From Achromobacter sp. ASV32 (GTDB lineage: Bacteria; Pseudomonadota; Gammaproteobacteria; Burkholderiales; Burkholderiaceae_B): a DNA stretch of 64,000 bases. A program made the position numbers and the translations under genes. Under the pieces are notes generated by a model. The model saw nothing but the letters and a program-made list of their open reading frames with translations, was not told the origin of the DNA and searched no databases. This document shows positions 17,222 to 28,386 of the stretch, piece after piece. The stretch covers positions 21,682-85,681 of the forward strand of contig NZ_JAELTJ010000010.1 of assembly GCF_016428805.1 (NCBI RefSeq), given 5' to 3'. Positions within the stretch are counted from its first letter, which is position 1, and every line of letters begins with the position of its first letter.

Positions 17222-19102
17222 TCAGTTGGTCTTCGGCTTCCAGACTTCGCCGATGGAAATCGACGTGAGCTTCTTCTTGCGGCCGTACCAGAGGTTGGCC
17301 AGCGCGCGCACGCCCACGACGGACGAGAACATCGAGGTCAGGATGCCCAGGCAATGCACCACCGCGAAGCCGCGGATGGGACCGGAACCGAATGCCAGCA
17401 GGGCCAGGCCGACAATCAGCGTGGTGAGGTTGGAGTCGAGAATGGTGCCCCACGCGCGTTCGAATCCATGGTGGATCGCCTGTTGTGGCGACGCCCCGGC
17501 GCGTAGTTCTTCCCGGATCCGCTCGTTGATCAGCACGTTCGAGTCAATGGCCATGCCCAGTGTCAGCGCGATAGCCGCGATGCCGGGCAGCGTCAGCGTG
17601 GCCTGCAGCATCGACAGCAGGGCCAGCAGCAGCAGCACGTTCAGGGTCAGGCCGACGGTGGAGAACACGCCGAACAGGTGGTAGTAGAGGATGATGAAGA
17701 CCGCGATGGCCAGGAAGCCGTACAACGTCGAATGGAAGCCCTTCGAGATGTTGTCGGCGCCCAGGCTGGGGCCGATGGTGCGTTCTTCGATGATCGACAT
17801 CGGCGCGGCCAGCGCGCCGGCGCGCAGCAGCAGGGCGGTATCGGCGGCTTCTTCGGAGCTCATGCTGCCCGAGATCTGCACCTGGCCGCCGGCGATTTCG
17901 CTGCGGATGACGGGGGCCGTCACGACCTCGCCCTTGCCGTTTTCGAACAGCAGGATGGCCATGCGCTTGCCGATGTTGTCGCGGGTGACGTCGCGGAAGA
18001 TGCGGGCGCCCTTGGAATCCAGCGTCAGGTGAACGGCGGCCTGCTGGGTCTGCGAGTCGCGGCCGGGTTGGGCGTCCTGCAGGTTTTCACCGGTCAGGAC
18101 CACCTGGCGGCGCACCAGGATCGGGCGGCCGTCGCGGTCGGAGTAGCGCTCCAGACCGAACGGCACCGAGCCGCCCAGCAGCGCGGCTTGCGCGGCGGGG
18201 GAGTCGTCGACCATGCGGATTTCAAGCGTGGCGGTGCGGCCCAGCAGTTCCTTGGCCTTGGCCACGTCCTGCACGCCGGGCAACTGCACCACGATGCGGT
18301 CCGAACCCTGTTGCTGGATGACCGGCTCGGCCACGCCCAGCTCGTTGATACGGTTGTGCAGCGTGTTGATGTTCTGCTTCAGCGCCGAGTCCTGCACACG
18401 GGTGACCGCGGCCGGGTTCAGGGCGCCCATCAGCAGCAGCTTGCCGTTTTCTTCGCTTTCGGTGAATTCCAGGTCGGGCAGGCGCGTGCGCAGCGTCGAG
18501 ATGGCGCGGTCGCGGTCTTGCGCGTTGGCGAAGGTGGCGGCCACGCCCATGCCCGAGCGTTCGACGCCGGCCACGTTGACCTTCTGGTCGCGCAGCACCG
18601 AGCGCACGTCGGCGGCCAGGGAGTCGTAGCGGGCGGTCAGGGCGCCCTGCATGTCCACTTGCAGCAGGAAGTGCACGCCGCCGCGCAGGTCCAGGCCCAG
18701 GTACATGGGCTTGGGGGCGAACCAGCCCATGGCGCGCATCCAGGTCGGCGAGGCGGGCAGCAGGTTCAGCGCCACGGTGTAGTGCGGGTCGCCCGGAATG
18801 GTATTGAGGGATTTGTCGATCAGGTCGCGGGCCTGCAGTTGCAGGTCGGTCGACGTAAAGCGGGCGCGCACGGTGCCGAGCGTGCCGTTCTGTTCGTAGT
18901 AGACCCCTTCGTTGGGGATCTTGGCGTCAGCCAGCACCTGCTCGACCCGGCTCAGCATGGCCGTATCCACCTTGATGGTGGCCTTGGCGCTGGAAACCTG
19001 GACGGCGGGGGACTCGCCGTAGAAATTGGGAAGCGTATAGAGCAGGCCAATAAAGACCGCAATCAGGACCGTAATGTACTTCCAGAGGGGATAGCGGTTC
19101 AT
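17222..19102 (-). CDS. secD: Protein translocase subunit SecD
   Basis: A 626-residue SecD, the usual length, with a single N-terminal helix (YPLWKYITVLIAVFIGLLYT), a long periplasmic domain and five C-terminal helices. LGLDLRGGVHFLLQVD is the hallmark SecD sequence, and GMAIDSNVLINERIREE is the conserved helix segment shared with SecF. It lies between yajC and secF in the standard order. Confidence 0.98.
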   Translation of the reverse strand: MNRYPLWKYITVLIAVFIGLLYTLPNFYGESPAVQVSSAKATIKVDTAMLSRVEQVLADAKIPNEGVYYEQNGTLGTVRARFTSTDLQLQARDLIDKSLNTIPGDPHYTVALNLLPASPTWMRAMGWFAPKPMYLGLDLRGGVHFLLQVDMQGALTARYDSLAADVRSVLRDQKVNVAGVERSGMGVAATFANAQDRDRAISTLRTRLPDLEFTESEENGKLLLMGALNPAAVTRVQDSALKQNINTLHNRINELGVAEPVIQQQGSDRIVVQLPGVQDVAKAKELLGRTATLEIRMVDDSPAAQAALLGGSVPFGLERYSDRDGRPILVRRQVVLTGENLQDAQPGRDSQTQQAAVHLTLDSKGARIFRDVTRDNIGKRMAILLFENGKGEVVTAPVIRSEIAGGQVQISGSMSSEEAADTALLLRAGALAAPMSIIEERTIGPSLGADNISKGFHSTLYGFLAIAVFIILYYHLFGVFSTVGLTLNVLLLLALLSMLQATLTLPGIAAIALTLGMAIDSNVLINERIREELRAGASPQQAIHHGFERAWGTILDSNLTTLIVGLALLAFGSGPIRGFAVVHCLGILTSMFSSVVGVRALANLWYGRKKKLTSISIGEVWKPKTN

Positions 19103-19214
19103 TGCCGGCTACTTCATGTAAGAGTGATGAAAGGACCGCCCGGGCGACGGGCGCGGCGGGCGGCGGAGCGGCGCCGCCTGTGCCCTGGGGCCCGGCGGCG
19201 CTCCTATGGGACGC

Positions 19215-19556
19215 TTACAGGGCCTTGATGGTTCCCTTGGGCAGAACGGTCGAGACCGACGACTTCTGCATGATGACTTCGACCGGCTTGTCGGCCAGTT
19301 CGGAGACTTCGACGGTGACGTAGCTGTCGTTCACCTTGGTGACCTTGCCGAGCATGCCGCCGGCGGTGACGACTTCGTCGCCCTTGGCCAGGGCGGCGAT
19401 CAGATTGCGGTGTTCCTTCTGGCGCTTCATCTGGGGACGGATCATCAGGAAGTAGAGGATCACGAACATCAGGATGATGGGCAGCATGCCCATCAGCGCA
19501 TTGCCTTCCGGGGCAGCCTGGGCCACGACGAGGCTGGCGGTATCGATAGCGGACAT
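19215..19556 (-). CDS. yajC: Preprotein translocase subunit YajC
   Basis: A 113-residue single-pass membrane protein of the SecDF-YajC complex. The helix MGMLPIILMFVILYFLMI is followed by RPQMKRQKEHRNLIAAL and GDEVVTAGGMLGKV, both characteristic. I chose the ATG at 19556 because AGGAG lies 7-11 bases upstream. It is followed by secD after 112 bases. Confidence 0.97.
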   Translation of the reverse strand: MSAIDTASLVVAQAAPEGNALMGMLPIILMFVILYFLMIRPQMKRQKEHRNLIAALAKGDEVVTAGGMLGKVTKVNDSYVTVEVSELADKPVEVIMQKSSVSTVLPKGTIKAL

Positions 19557-19680
19557 GTAATTCTCCTGCGTATTAGTCTGTTTGGGTTTGTTTGTATCGA
19601 GCTGTCGTCGATCTTGTTCTGCGCCCATCCCCGCGCGAGCCATGGATAGGGCAAGCCGGCTATTGTAGCGAGGTTTAAGG

Positions 19681-19740
19681 CCCCCACGCCGCGGGTGCCT
19701 GGACCCCCACGCCGCGGGTAATTGGACCCCCACGCCGCGC
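19681..19740. repeat. 23-bp tandem repeat, about 2.6 units
   Basis: Units begin at 19681, 19704 and 19727 with CCCCCACGCCGCG. The first two full units differ only in four linker bases (GCCT or AATT), and the third runs into the palindrome cluster. It lies between tgt and yajC. Confidence 0.75.
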
Positions 19741-19800
19741 ACACTTCGTGCGCTAGCTGCCCCCCGAGGGGGCTGCCCCGCCTTGGGGCGGCCCGGCGGC
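19736..19800. repeat. REP-like cluster of three small hairpins
   Basis: Three perfect palindromes stand in a row: GCGCAC/GTGCGC, GCCCCC/GGGGGC and GCCCC/GGGGC. They directly follow the 23-bp repeats in the 319-base tgt-yajC gap. The look is that of a repetitive extragenic palindromic element. I recall similar intergenic GC-rich palindromes in Bordetella and Achromobacter, but cannot show it here. No gene is visible in the rest of the gap. Confidence 0.55.
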
Positions 19801-19875
19801 GGGGCGGCGATTCTAGCGCGGGTCCTGGCGCTGCGCGCGCCCGCTTTTTACTCGGGCGTGGCGCCGTCTGGAATT

Positions 19876-22064
<2,189 letters not shown>

Positions 22065-22138
22065 GGGATATCGGTATCAGGGGGGCTGGCGTGGCGAGGG
22101 TCGCCGCGGGGCGCCGGGCCGCCGGCAATGGGGCGGCG

Positions 22139-22168
22139 AAAAAACGAGCCAGGCCCGGGGGCCGGCTC
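22139..22168 (-). terminator. Intrinsic terminator after the iclR-type gene
   Basis: On the minus strand GAGCCGG and CTGGCTC pair (one G-T pair) around a 9-base loop and are followed by GTTTTTT. It lies in the 171-base gap between the IclR-type gene and queA. Confidence 0.6.
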
Positions 22169-22235
22169 TGGGGCAACTCGGTATTGTAAAGGGGCCGGGG
22201 AAAAGGGCGGCTGGCCGGGCCGGGGCAAGGCCGCT

Positions 22236-23072
22236 TCAGCGCCCGCCGCGCCAGCCCAGCCGGCGCGAGCAGTCGGCCGCCGCCGCCGTCAGCGCGCGCA
22301 GCGGCGCCCCGTCCGGCGAGAGGTCAAAGCCGCCGTGCAGGCCCAGGCCGGTGATGGCCCCGGCCAGTTGGCCCTGGGCGTCCAGCACCGGTAGCGCCGC
22401 CGAGTCGATGCCGTGCAGCAGGTGGCCGCTGACGCTGGCGTAGCCGCGTTCGCGGGTGGCGAGCCAGCGTCGCCGCAGGGCCCCGGCGGGGTCGACGGTG
22501 TCGGCGGCCGTCAGGGGCGGGCTGGCGGGATCGCCCAGCAGGCTCGCCGCGTCGGCGCCCTGGCGCTGCGCCGCATCCCATTCCGCCAGCGCGCGCGGCA
22601 GCACCGACGCCTCGGGCAGCCAGGCCGCGAACACGCGCCCGGTGGCGCTGTTGAGCAGCGGCAGCACCGAGCCGACCCGTACGTTCACCGTGACGGGCAG
22701 GCGGGCGTCGCGCCACTGCACGATGGTGGGGCCGTGCTGGCCCCAGACCGAGATGAATACGGTCTGGCCGATGGCCGCGCTCAGGTCTTCCAGGCAGCCG
22801 GCCGCCAGTTTCACGAAATCCACCTCGGCCAGCGCCGCCAGCCCCGTGTGCAGCGCCTGGGGACCGAGCCGGTAGCGGGCGCTGGCGGGGTCCTGCTCGA
22901 CATAGCCCCGCCGCTCCAGCGACACCAGGTAGCGGTGCGCCTTGGCGCGCGGCATGTCCAGGCTGCGGCCCAGTTCGGACACCGACACGGCGCCGCCCAG
23001 TTCGGCCAGCCGGGTCAGGACGTCCAGTGCGATTTCGGCCGATTGGATGCCGGTGCTGCTGTCTGTTGACAT
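22236..23072 (-). CDS. IclR-family transcriptional regulator
   Basis: A 278-residue regulator with an N-terminal winged helix-turn-helix (about residues 10-70: AEIALDVLTRLAELGG, then MPRAKAHRYLVSLERRGYVEQ) and a C-terminal effector-binding domain (GQTVFISVWGQHGPTIVQW, LNSATGRVFAAW). Relatives control aromatic and other catabolic operons by binding a pathway ligand. It is divergent from the monooxygenase gene, its most likely target. I chose the ATG at 23072; the upstream extension is made of Cys/Arg-rich, unlikely residues. Confidence 0.92.
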   Translation of the reverse strand: MSTDSSTGIQSAEIALDVLTRLAELGGAVSVSELGRSLDMPRAKAHRYLVSLERRGYVEQDPASARYRLGPQALHTGLAALAEVDFVKLAAGCLEDLSAAIGQTVFISVWGQHGPTIVQWRDARLPVTVNVRVGSVLPLLNSATGRVFAAWLPEASVLPRALAEWDAAQRQGADAASLLGDPASPPLTAADTVDPAGALRRRWLATRERGYASVSGHLLHGIDSAALPVLDAQGQLAGAITGLGLHGGFDLSPDGAPLRALTAAAADCSRRLGWRGGR

Positions 23073-23151
23073 TGATTCGTCTCTTATTAGAATACGTGTA
23101 TCGCTAAAAAATACATCAGCGCGCCGCCGCGGACAAATACGGAGACAACAC
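23073..23151. promoter_or_regulatory. Divergent control region, IclR / monooxygenase
   Basis: This 79-base gap is AT-rich for the region and holds ATACGTGTAT (an ATAC/GTAT inverted repeat) near 23093-23102, plus a second ATAC nearby. It is the likely site of both promoters and of IclR-type autoregulation, but no promoter hexamers are strong enough to call. GGAG precedes the monooxygenase start. Confidence 0.4.
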
Positions 23152-24165
23152 ATGAAGATGTCCATCTTCTCGGTACAGGATCATTACCCCGGCCAGCCCC
23201 GCAGCCTGGGCCAGCTCTACAGCCAGGTGCTGGAGCAGGCGCGCCAGGCTGAACGTCTGGGCTACGACACCTTCTGGGTGGCGGAACACCACTTCCATGA
23301 ATACGGCGCGGTGCCCAATCCGGCGGTGTTCCTGGCAGCGCTGTCGCAGCAGACGACGCGGCTGCGGCTGGGCACCGCGATTTCGATCCTGACCTTCCAC
23401 AACCCCCTGACGGTGGCGGAAAACTATGCCTTGGTGGACCAGCTTTCGCAAGGCAGGCTGTCGCTGGGCGTGGGGTCGGGCTACCTGAAGCACGAGTTCG
23501 AGGGCTACAACGTCGACCCAGCCATCAAGCGCGAGCGCTTTGACGAAAACCTGATGCTGGTCGAGCGCCTGCTGGCCGGCGAACGGGTCAGCCACGAAGG
23601 CAAGTTCAATACCCTGCGCGAGGTCCGGATCAATGTGCAGCCGGTGCAGCAGCCGGTGCCCGTCTATGTGGCGATCCTGCGCCGCGAGGCGGCCTATCAC
23701 GTGGGCCGCCAGGGGCGCCGCATGCTGTTCGTGCCGTACGCCGCGGTCGACAACTTCGAAGAGATCGGCCTGATGATGCAGGATTACCGCCGCGGCCTGG
23801 CCGAGGCGGGCATCGAGGACGCGACAGGCATGGCCGCGGTGGCGTTGCACACCCATGTGGCCGGGACGGACGCACAGGCCCGCGAACGCGCCGCCAGCGC
23901 CTTCGATCTGTACGTGGACACCCGGCTGTATGCGCGCAAGCAGGTCTACGACGACATCATTGCCAGCGGTCTGTCGCTGTTCGGCTCACCCCGCACCGTG
24001 GCCGACAAGCTGGCGCGGCTGGCCGACATGGGGCTGGACCATGTCATGAGCCTGCACAATTTCGGCCTGATGCCCCAGGACCACGTGCTCGATTCGATGC
24101 AGCGCCTGATGACCGAGGCCCTGCCGCTGTCGGGCGTACGGGCGCAGGACCGCCTGCCAGCCTGA
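23152..24165 (+). CDS. LLM-class flavin-dependent oxidoreductase
   Basis: A 337-residue bacterial-luciferase-like TIM-barrel monooxygenase that uses reduced FMN supplied by a partner reductase. Hallmarks are AERLGYDTFWVAEHHFHEYG near residue 30, TRLRLGTAISILTFHNPLTVAENYALVDQLSQGR, and the C-terminal SGLSLFGSPRTVADKLARL. I chose the ATG at 23152 with GGAG 8 bases upstream. A flavin reductase gene follows after 43 bases, so the two probably form a two-component monooxygenase. The substrate is unknown. Confidence 0.92.
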   Translation: MKMSIFSVQDHYPGQPRSLGQLYSQVLEQARQAERLGYDTFWVAEHHFHEYGAVPNPAVFLAALSQQTTRLRLGTAISILTFHNPLTVAENYALVDQLSQGRLSLGVGSGYLKHEFEGYNVDPAIKRERFDENLMLVERLLAGERVSHEGKFNTLREVRINVQPVQQPVPVYVAILRREAAYHVGRQGRRMLFVPYAAVDNFEEIGLMMQDYRRGLAEAGIEDATGMAAVALHTHVAGTDAQARERAASAFDLYVDTRLYARKQVYDDIIASGLSLFGSPRTVADKLARLADMGLDHVMSLHNFGLMPQDHVLDSMQRLMTEALPLSGVRAQDRLPA

Positions 24166-24208
24166 GCGCGGGGCGCCCGCCCGCCAGATGCCCACCGCCG
24201 GAGCCGCC

Positions 24209-24712
24209 ATGAGCGCCATCCATGATCTCAGCCCCGCCCGTCTGCGGCGGGCCCTGGGGCGTTACGCCACCGGCGTCACCGTGGTGACCGCCACGGGCGC
24301 GCATGGCCCGATCGGCCTGACCGTGAATTCCTTCGCCTCGGTCTCGCTGGAGCCGCCGCTGGTGCTTTGGAGCCTGCGCCGCGCCAGCATGCATTACGCC
24401 GATTTCACCTCGCAAGGCGGTTTCGCCGTTCATGTGCTGGGGGCGCCGCAACGCGACCTGGCCCGGGTGTTCTCGCAGCCGGTGGCCGATCGTTACGCCG
24501 GGCTGAACTGGTATGCCGGGCAGGACGGCATTCCCGTGTTCGACGATTGCGCGGCGCGCTTCGAGTGCGCCACCCGCCAGGTGCTTGAGGTGGGCGACCA
24601 CGCCGTGCTGATCGGCGAGGTGCTGCGCCTGCATGCGCCGGCCGACGACGGCGGCGCCCTGGTTTTCCATAACGGGGCTTTTCTGCCGCACGGAGGCGTT
24701 CCCGTCGTATAA
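24209..24712 (+). CDS. Flavin reductase-like protein
   Basis: A 167-residue protein of the flavin reductase-like (split-barrel FMN-binding) family: RALGRYATGVTVVTATGAHGPIGLTVNSFASVSLEPPLVL is the classic N-terminal block. It likely delivers reduced flavin to the monooxygenase just upstream. I chose the ATG at 24209, which has GGAG upstream; an ATG at 24188 is possible. The solute receptor gene follows after 65 bases. Confidence 0.92.
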   Translation: MSAIHDLSPARLRRALGRYATGVTVVTATGAHGPIGLTVNSFASVSLEPPLVLWSLRRASMHYADFTSQGGFAVHVLGAPQRDLARVFSQPVADRYAGLNWYAGQDGIPVFDDCAARFECATRQVLEVGDHAVLIGEVLRLHAPADDGGALVFHNGAFLPHGGVPVV

Positions 24713-24777
24713 CCCTTTCACGCCGTAGCGGATCGGCATGACGCATAACGACATCCGCGCCCCAAAGGAGACTGCCC

Positions 24778-25929
24778 ATGACCCCCCGTTGCACCTTGAA
24801 GGCCGCGTTGGCGGCTCTGCTGGTCGCGGCCGCCGCGCCCGCGCTGGCCCAAGTGAAAATCGGCGCCACCCTGTCCACCACCGGCCCGCAGGCCTCGCTG
24901 GGCATTCCCGAGCGCAATACCATCAGCCTGCTGCCCACGGAGATCGGCGGCATGAAAGTGGAATACGTGGTGCTCGATGACGCGTCCGACACCACCCGGG
25001 CGGTCAGCAATTCCCACAAGCTCATCTCCGAGAGCAAGGTCGATCTGATCGTCGGCTCGTCCACCACGCCCAACACCATGGCCATGCTGGACACCGTGGC
25101 CACCGGCGCCACGCCGGTCATCACGCTGGCCTCGTCGGCGCGCCTGATCGACCCGGTGGACGACAAGCGGCGCTGGGTGTTCAAGACGCCGCATTCCGAT
25201 TCCCTGATGGCCGAGGGCATCGCCCGCCATGCGGCGGCCAATGGCGTCAAGACCCTGGCCTTTATCGGCTTTAACAACGCCCTGGGCGAAACCTTCTGGG
25301 TGGAAGTGGAAAAGGCGGCCAAGCAGCACGGCATCCAGGTCGTGGGCCGCGAGAGCTTCGCGCCGACCGATACCTCGGCCGTGGCGCAGACGCTCAAGCT
25401 AGTGGGCGCCGCCCCGGACGCGGTGGTGGTGGGCGCCTCGGGCACGCCGGCGGCGATGCCGGCCCGGGCGCTGCGCGAGCGCGGCTACCAGGGCAAGATC
25501 TACTTCAACCATGGGGTCGCCAACAACGACTTCCTGCGGGTGTGCGGTCCGGCCTGCGACGGCGCCTGGGTGCCGGTCGGGCCGGTGATGGTGGCGGACC
25601 TGTTGCCCGACACCAACCCGGTCAAGGCCACGGCGCAGGCCTTTGCCAGGAAGTACGAGGCCGCCAACGGTCCGGGCAGCGTGTCTCTGTTCGCGGCCTA
25701 CGCCTGGGACGTGGGCTTGCTGCTGCAGCAGGCAATCCCCGTGGCGCTGAAGTCGGCCAAGCCGGGCACGCCCGAGTTCCGCGCCGCGCTGCGCGACGCG
25801 CTGGAAAACGTCAAGAACCTGCCCACCGCCACCGGCGTCGTCAACATGAGTGCCACTGACCACAACGGCCTGGACGCGCGCGCGCTGGTCATGGCGACCG
25901 TGGCCGGCGGCAAGTGGAAGTTGCAGTAA
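24778..25929 (+). CDS. Periplasmic ABC receptor, LivK type
   Basis: A 383-residue periplasmic binding protein of the branched-chain amino acid (Leu/Ile/Val-binding) type. A signal peptide (residues 1 to about 25, ending APALAQ) precedes VKIGATLSTTGPQASLGIPERN, the typical start. VDLIVGSSTTPNTMAMLDTVA and YFNHGVANNDFLRVCG line the ligand cleft. No permease or ATPase genes follow, so it must work with a transporter encoded elsewhere. In Alcaligenaceae such orphan receptors often bind aromatic or carboxylic acids. The neighbouring monooxygenase pair suggests a catabolic substrate. Confidence 0.9.
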   Translation: MTPRCTLKAALAALLVAAAAPALAQVKIGATLSTTGPQASLGIPERNTISLLPTEIGGMKVEYVVLDDASDTTRAVSNSHKLISESKVDLIVGSSTTPNTMAMLDTVATGATPVITLASSARLIDPVDDKRRWVFKTPHSDSLMAEGIARHAAANGVKTLAFIGFNNALGETFWVEVEKAAKQHGIQVVGRESFAPTDTSAVAQTLKLVGAAPDAVVVGASGTPAAMPARALRERGYQGKIYFNHGVANNDFLRVCGPACDGAWVPVGPVMVADLLPDTNPVKATAQAFARKYEAANGPGSVSLFAAYAWDVGLLLQQAIPVALKSAKPGTPEFRAALRDALENVKNLPTATGVVNMSATDHNGLDARALVMATVAGGKWKLQ

Positions 25930-26076
25930 CCGCCACCTGGCGATGGCAGGCGGCTGAGGACGGGCATGGGTCTCGGGCGCGCCCTTTCGAGGGCGACCGC
26001 GCCGGCCGCCGCCCGTAACCGCCCCAGGTTTTGTATGCTCTCGGTTTTGCAGGACAGGCAACCAGGTGGACAGGGC

Positions 26077-27525
26077 ATGACAGGATCAGGGAAAAAGCGG
26101 TGGAGCGGGCCGGCGCGTTGGCTGGCCGGCGGGATGCTGGCCCTGGCGGCTGGCACCGCCTGCGCGCAGGTTCCGGGCCTGCCGCCCAGCGTGGTCAATG
26201 CCTGGAAGGCGACCAAGCTGCCTGACAGCGCCCTGTCACTGGTGGTGCAGGAGGTCGGCGGGCCGCGCCTAGCGACGCTGAACGCCAAGCAACCCCGCAA
26301 CCCGGCGTCGGTGATGAAACTGGTCACCACCTGGGCGGCGCTGTCCGAACTAGGCCCCAACTATGTCTGGCGCACGGACTTCATGACCGAGCCAGGGGCC
26401 CGCCCGGACGCCCGCGGCGTGCTGCCCGGCCCGCTCTACCTGCGCGCGGGGGGCGACCCGCAGTTCCTGCTGCAGGATCTGTGGGCGCTGCTGCGTGAAC
26501 TGCGCCTGCGCGGGGTCAAGCAGATCAATGACCTGGTGATCGACCGCAGCATCTTCGGCCAGGTCGCGACCGACCCTGGCGCCTTCGATGGCGCGCCCGA
26601 CCGCGCCTACAACGCCAGCCCCGACGCCCTGATGGTGGGCTTCGGCGCCGTGCGCCTCCTGTTTTCCCCCGATCCGGCCGCCAACAAGTGGGTGCCGTTG
26701 ATCGATCCGCCGCTGCCCGGCCTGAAGATCGAAGGCCGCGTGGACTGGAGCGACGTTCGCTGCCCGGGCGCGCCGGTGGTCCAGACCGACCCCGTCATCA
26801 CCCAGCAGGGCGTGACCTTGCGCGTCAGCGGCAAGGTGGCCGGGTCCTGCGGCGAGTTCAGCCTGTACCGGTTGGCGCTGTCGCAGAACGACTACGCCAC
26901 CGAAGTCTTCCGCATGCTGTGGAAAGAGCTGGGCGGCACGTTCAAGGGCCAGGTCCGCACGGGTGTGGTGCCGGGCGACGCCGTGGTGCTGGCCTCGCAC
27001 GATTCGCCGACGCTGGCCGAGGTGATCCGCCAGATCAACAAGCGCAGCAACAATGTCATGGCGCGTACGCTGTTGTTGACCCTGGGCGCCGAACGCGGCC
27101 GCCGGCCCGCCACCGTGGCCAGCAGCGAGGCCGTGGCCAAGGGCCTGCTGGCCAAGCAGGGCCTGGACATGCCGGAGCTGGTCATCGACAACGGTGCCGG
27201 CCTGTCGCGCGAGGCGCGCGTGTCGGCCGACAGCCTGGCCTCGATGCTGACGGTGGCGTGGAATTCGCCGGTCATGCCGGAGTACATTTCATCCTTTGCG
27301 ATTGCCGGCGTCGACGGCACGGTACGGCGCCGCCTGAAGGGCGACGGCACCGCCGGCATGGCCCACCTGAAAACCGGGTCGCTGCGCGATGTGCGATCGA
27401 TCGCGGGCTATGTGCTGGGCGCCAGCGGCAAGCGCTACGTCGTGGTCAGTATCGTCAACCACGAGCAGGCCGGCGCGGTGCGGGCATTCGACGATGCCCT
27501 GATCGCCTGGCTGGCCGAACAATAG
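26077..27525 (+). CDS. dacB: D-alanyl-D-alanine carboxypeptidase/endopeptidase (PBP4 type)
   Basis: A 482-residue periplasmic class C penicillin-binding protein acting in peptidoglycan trimming. A signal peptide ends near ACAQ (about residue 31). Motifs are SxxK at 78-81 (SVMK), SxN at 324-326 (SNN) and KTG at 432-434. The long inserted region between motifs 1 and 2 is the PBP4 hallmark. I chose the ATG at 26077, which starts a normal signal peptide; an upstream ATG gives a poor one. It is probably a single gene, ended by the hairpin at 27531. Confidence 0.95.
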   Translation: MTGSGKKRWSGPARWLAGGMLALAAGTACAQVPGLPPSVVNAWKATKLPDSALSLVVQEVGGPRLATLNAKQPRNPASVMKLVTTWAALSELGPNYVWRTDFMTEPGARPDARGVLPGPLYLRAGGDPQFLLQDLWALLRELRLRGVKQINDLVIDRSIFGQVATDPGAFDGAPDRAYNASPDALMVGFGAVRLLFSPDPAANKWVPLIDPPLPGLKIEGRVDWSDVRCPGAPVVQTDPVITQQGVTLRVSGKVAGSCGEFSLYRLALSQNDYATEVFRMLWKELGGTFKGQVRTGVVPGDAVVLASHDSPTLAEVIRQINKRSNNVMARTLLLTLGAERGRRPATVASSEAVAKGLLAKQGLDMPELVIDNGAGLSREARVSADSLASMLTVAWNSPVMPEYISSFAIAGVDGTVRRRLKGDGTAGMAHLKTGSLRDVRSIAGYVLGASGKRYVVVSIVNHEQAGAVRAFDDALIAWLAEQ

Positions 27526-27530
27526 AAGCC

Positions 27531-27570
27531 GATGCGGGACGCGGCAGCGCGCCCCGCATCCGCTTTTCCC
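27531..27570 (+). terminator. Terminator after dacB
   Basis: GATGCGGG and CCCGCATC pair around a GC-rich 14-base loop, followed by CGCTTTT. It begins 5 bases past the dacB stop. Confidence 0.65.
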
Positions 27571-27663
27571 CTAAACCGATTACGATTCTCAGGCGCGGGC
27601 CGCGTTGCGCCGGCGCCTGAGGCGAAATACCCTGTCTATCAATAATTCTGGAGATTTACGCAC

Positions 27664-28302
27664 ATGCCCGTGCACGAAATCCGCCATCCGCTGATCCGCC
27701 ACAAGCTCGGGATCATGCGTCGCGCCGACCTCAGCACCAAGAGCTTCCGTGAACTGTCGCAGGAAGTGGGCGCGCTGCTCACTTACGAAGCGTCCAAGGA
27801 CCTGCCGCTGGCCCCCGCCACCGTCGAAGGCTGGTGCGGCTCGGTTCAGGTCGAGAAGATCGCCGGCAAGAAAGTCACCGTGGTGCCGATCCTGCGTGCC
27901 GGTATCGGCATGCTGGACGGCGTGCTCAGCCTGATTCCCGGCGCCAAGGTCAGCGTGGTGGGCGTGGCCCGCAACGAAGAAACCCTGGAAGCCCATACCT
28001 ACCTGGAACGTCTGGTGGGCGAGCTGGACCAGCGCCTGGCCCTGATCGTCGATCCGATGCTGGCCACCGGCGGCTCGATGGTCGCCGCGATCGACCTGCT
28101 CAAGCGCGCCGGTTGCAAGGAAATCCGCGCGCTGGTGCTGGTGGCCGCGCCGGTCGGCATCGACGCCGTCCTGACCAAGCACCCGGACGTGCACATCTAC
28201 ACCGCGTCCATCGACGACGGCCTGAACGAGCATGGCTACATCATGCCGGGCCTGGGCGACGCGGGCGACCGCATCTTCGGCACCACCCAGAAGACGGAAT
28301 AA
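27664..28302 (+). CDS. upp: Uracil phosphoribosyltransferase
   Basis: A 212-residue salvage enzyme making UMP from uracil and [26 protein letters not shown] is the conserved N-terminal block; [23 protein letters not shown] is the PRPP-binding motif; and [19 protein letters not shown] is the C-terminal uracil-binding part. GGAG lies 8-12 bases upstream of the ATG. It is a single gene; the following 84 bases to the convergent cysG hold a GC-rich inverted repeat without a T-run. Confidence 0.97.
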   Translation: MPVHEIRHPLIRHKLGIMRRADLSTKSFRELSQEVGALLTYEASKDLPLAPATVEGWCGSVQVEKIAGKKVTVVPILRAGIGMLDGVLSLIPGAKVSVVGVARNEETLEAHTYLERLVGELDQRLALIVDPMLATGGSMVAAIDLLKRAGCKEIRALVLVAAPVGIDAVLTKHPDVHIYTASIDDGLNEHGYIMPGLGDAGDRIFGTTQKTE

Positions 28303-28386
28303 GTCCGTTCCCGGCGGGCCGGCGGCGGGGGCAACCGCCCGCCGGCAGGCTTGCCGTCTGGCGGCGCCTTTCAGGGGTAACAGGCC

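Noticed and set aside
28303..28386. A terminator between upp and cysG
   Set aside because: GC-rich inverted sequences are present but pair imperfectly and no T-run follows on either strand.
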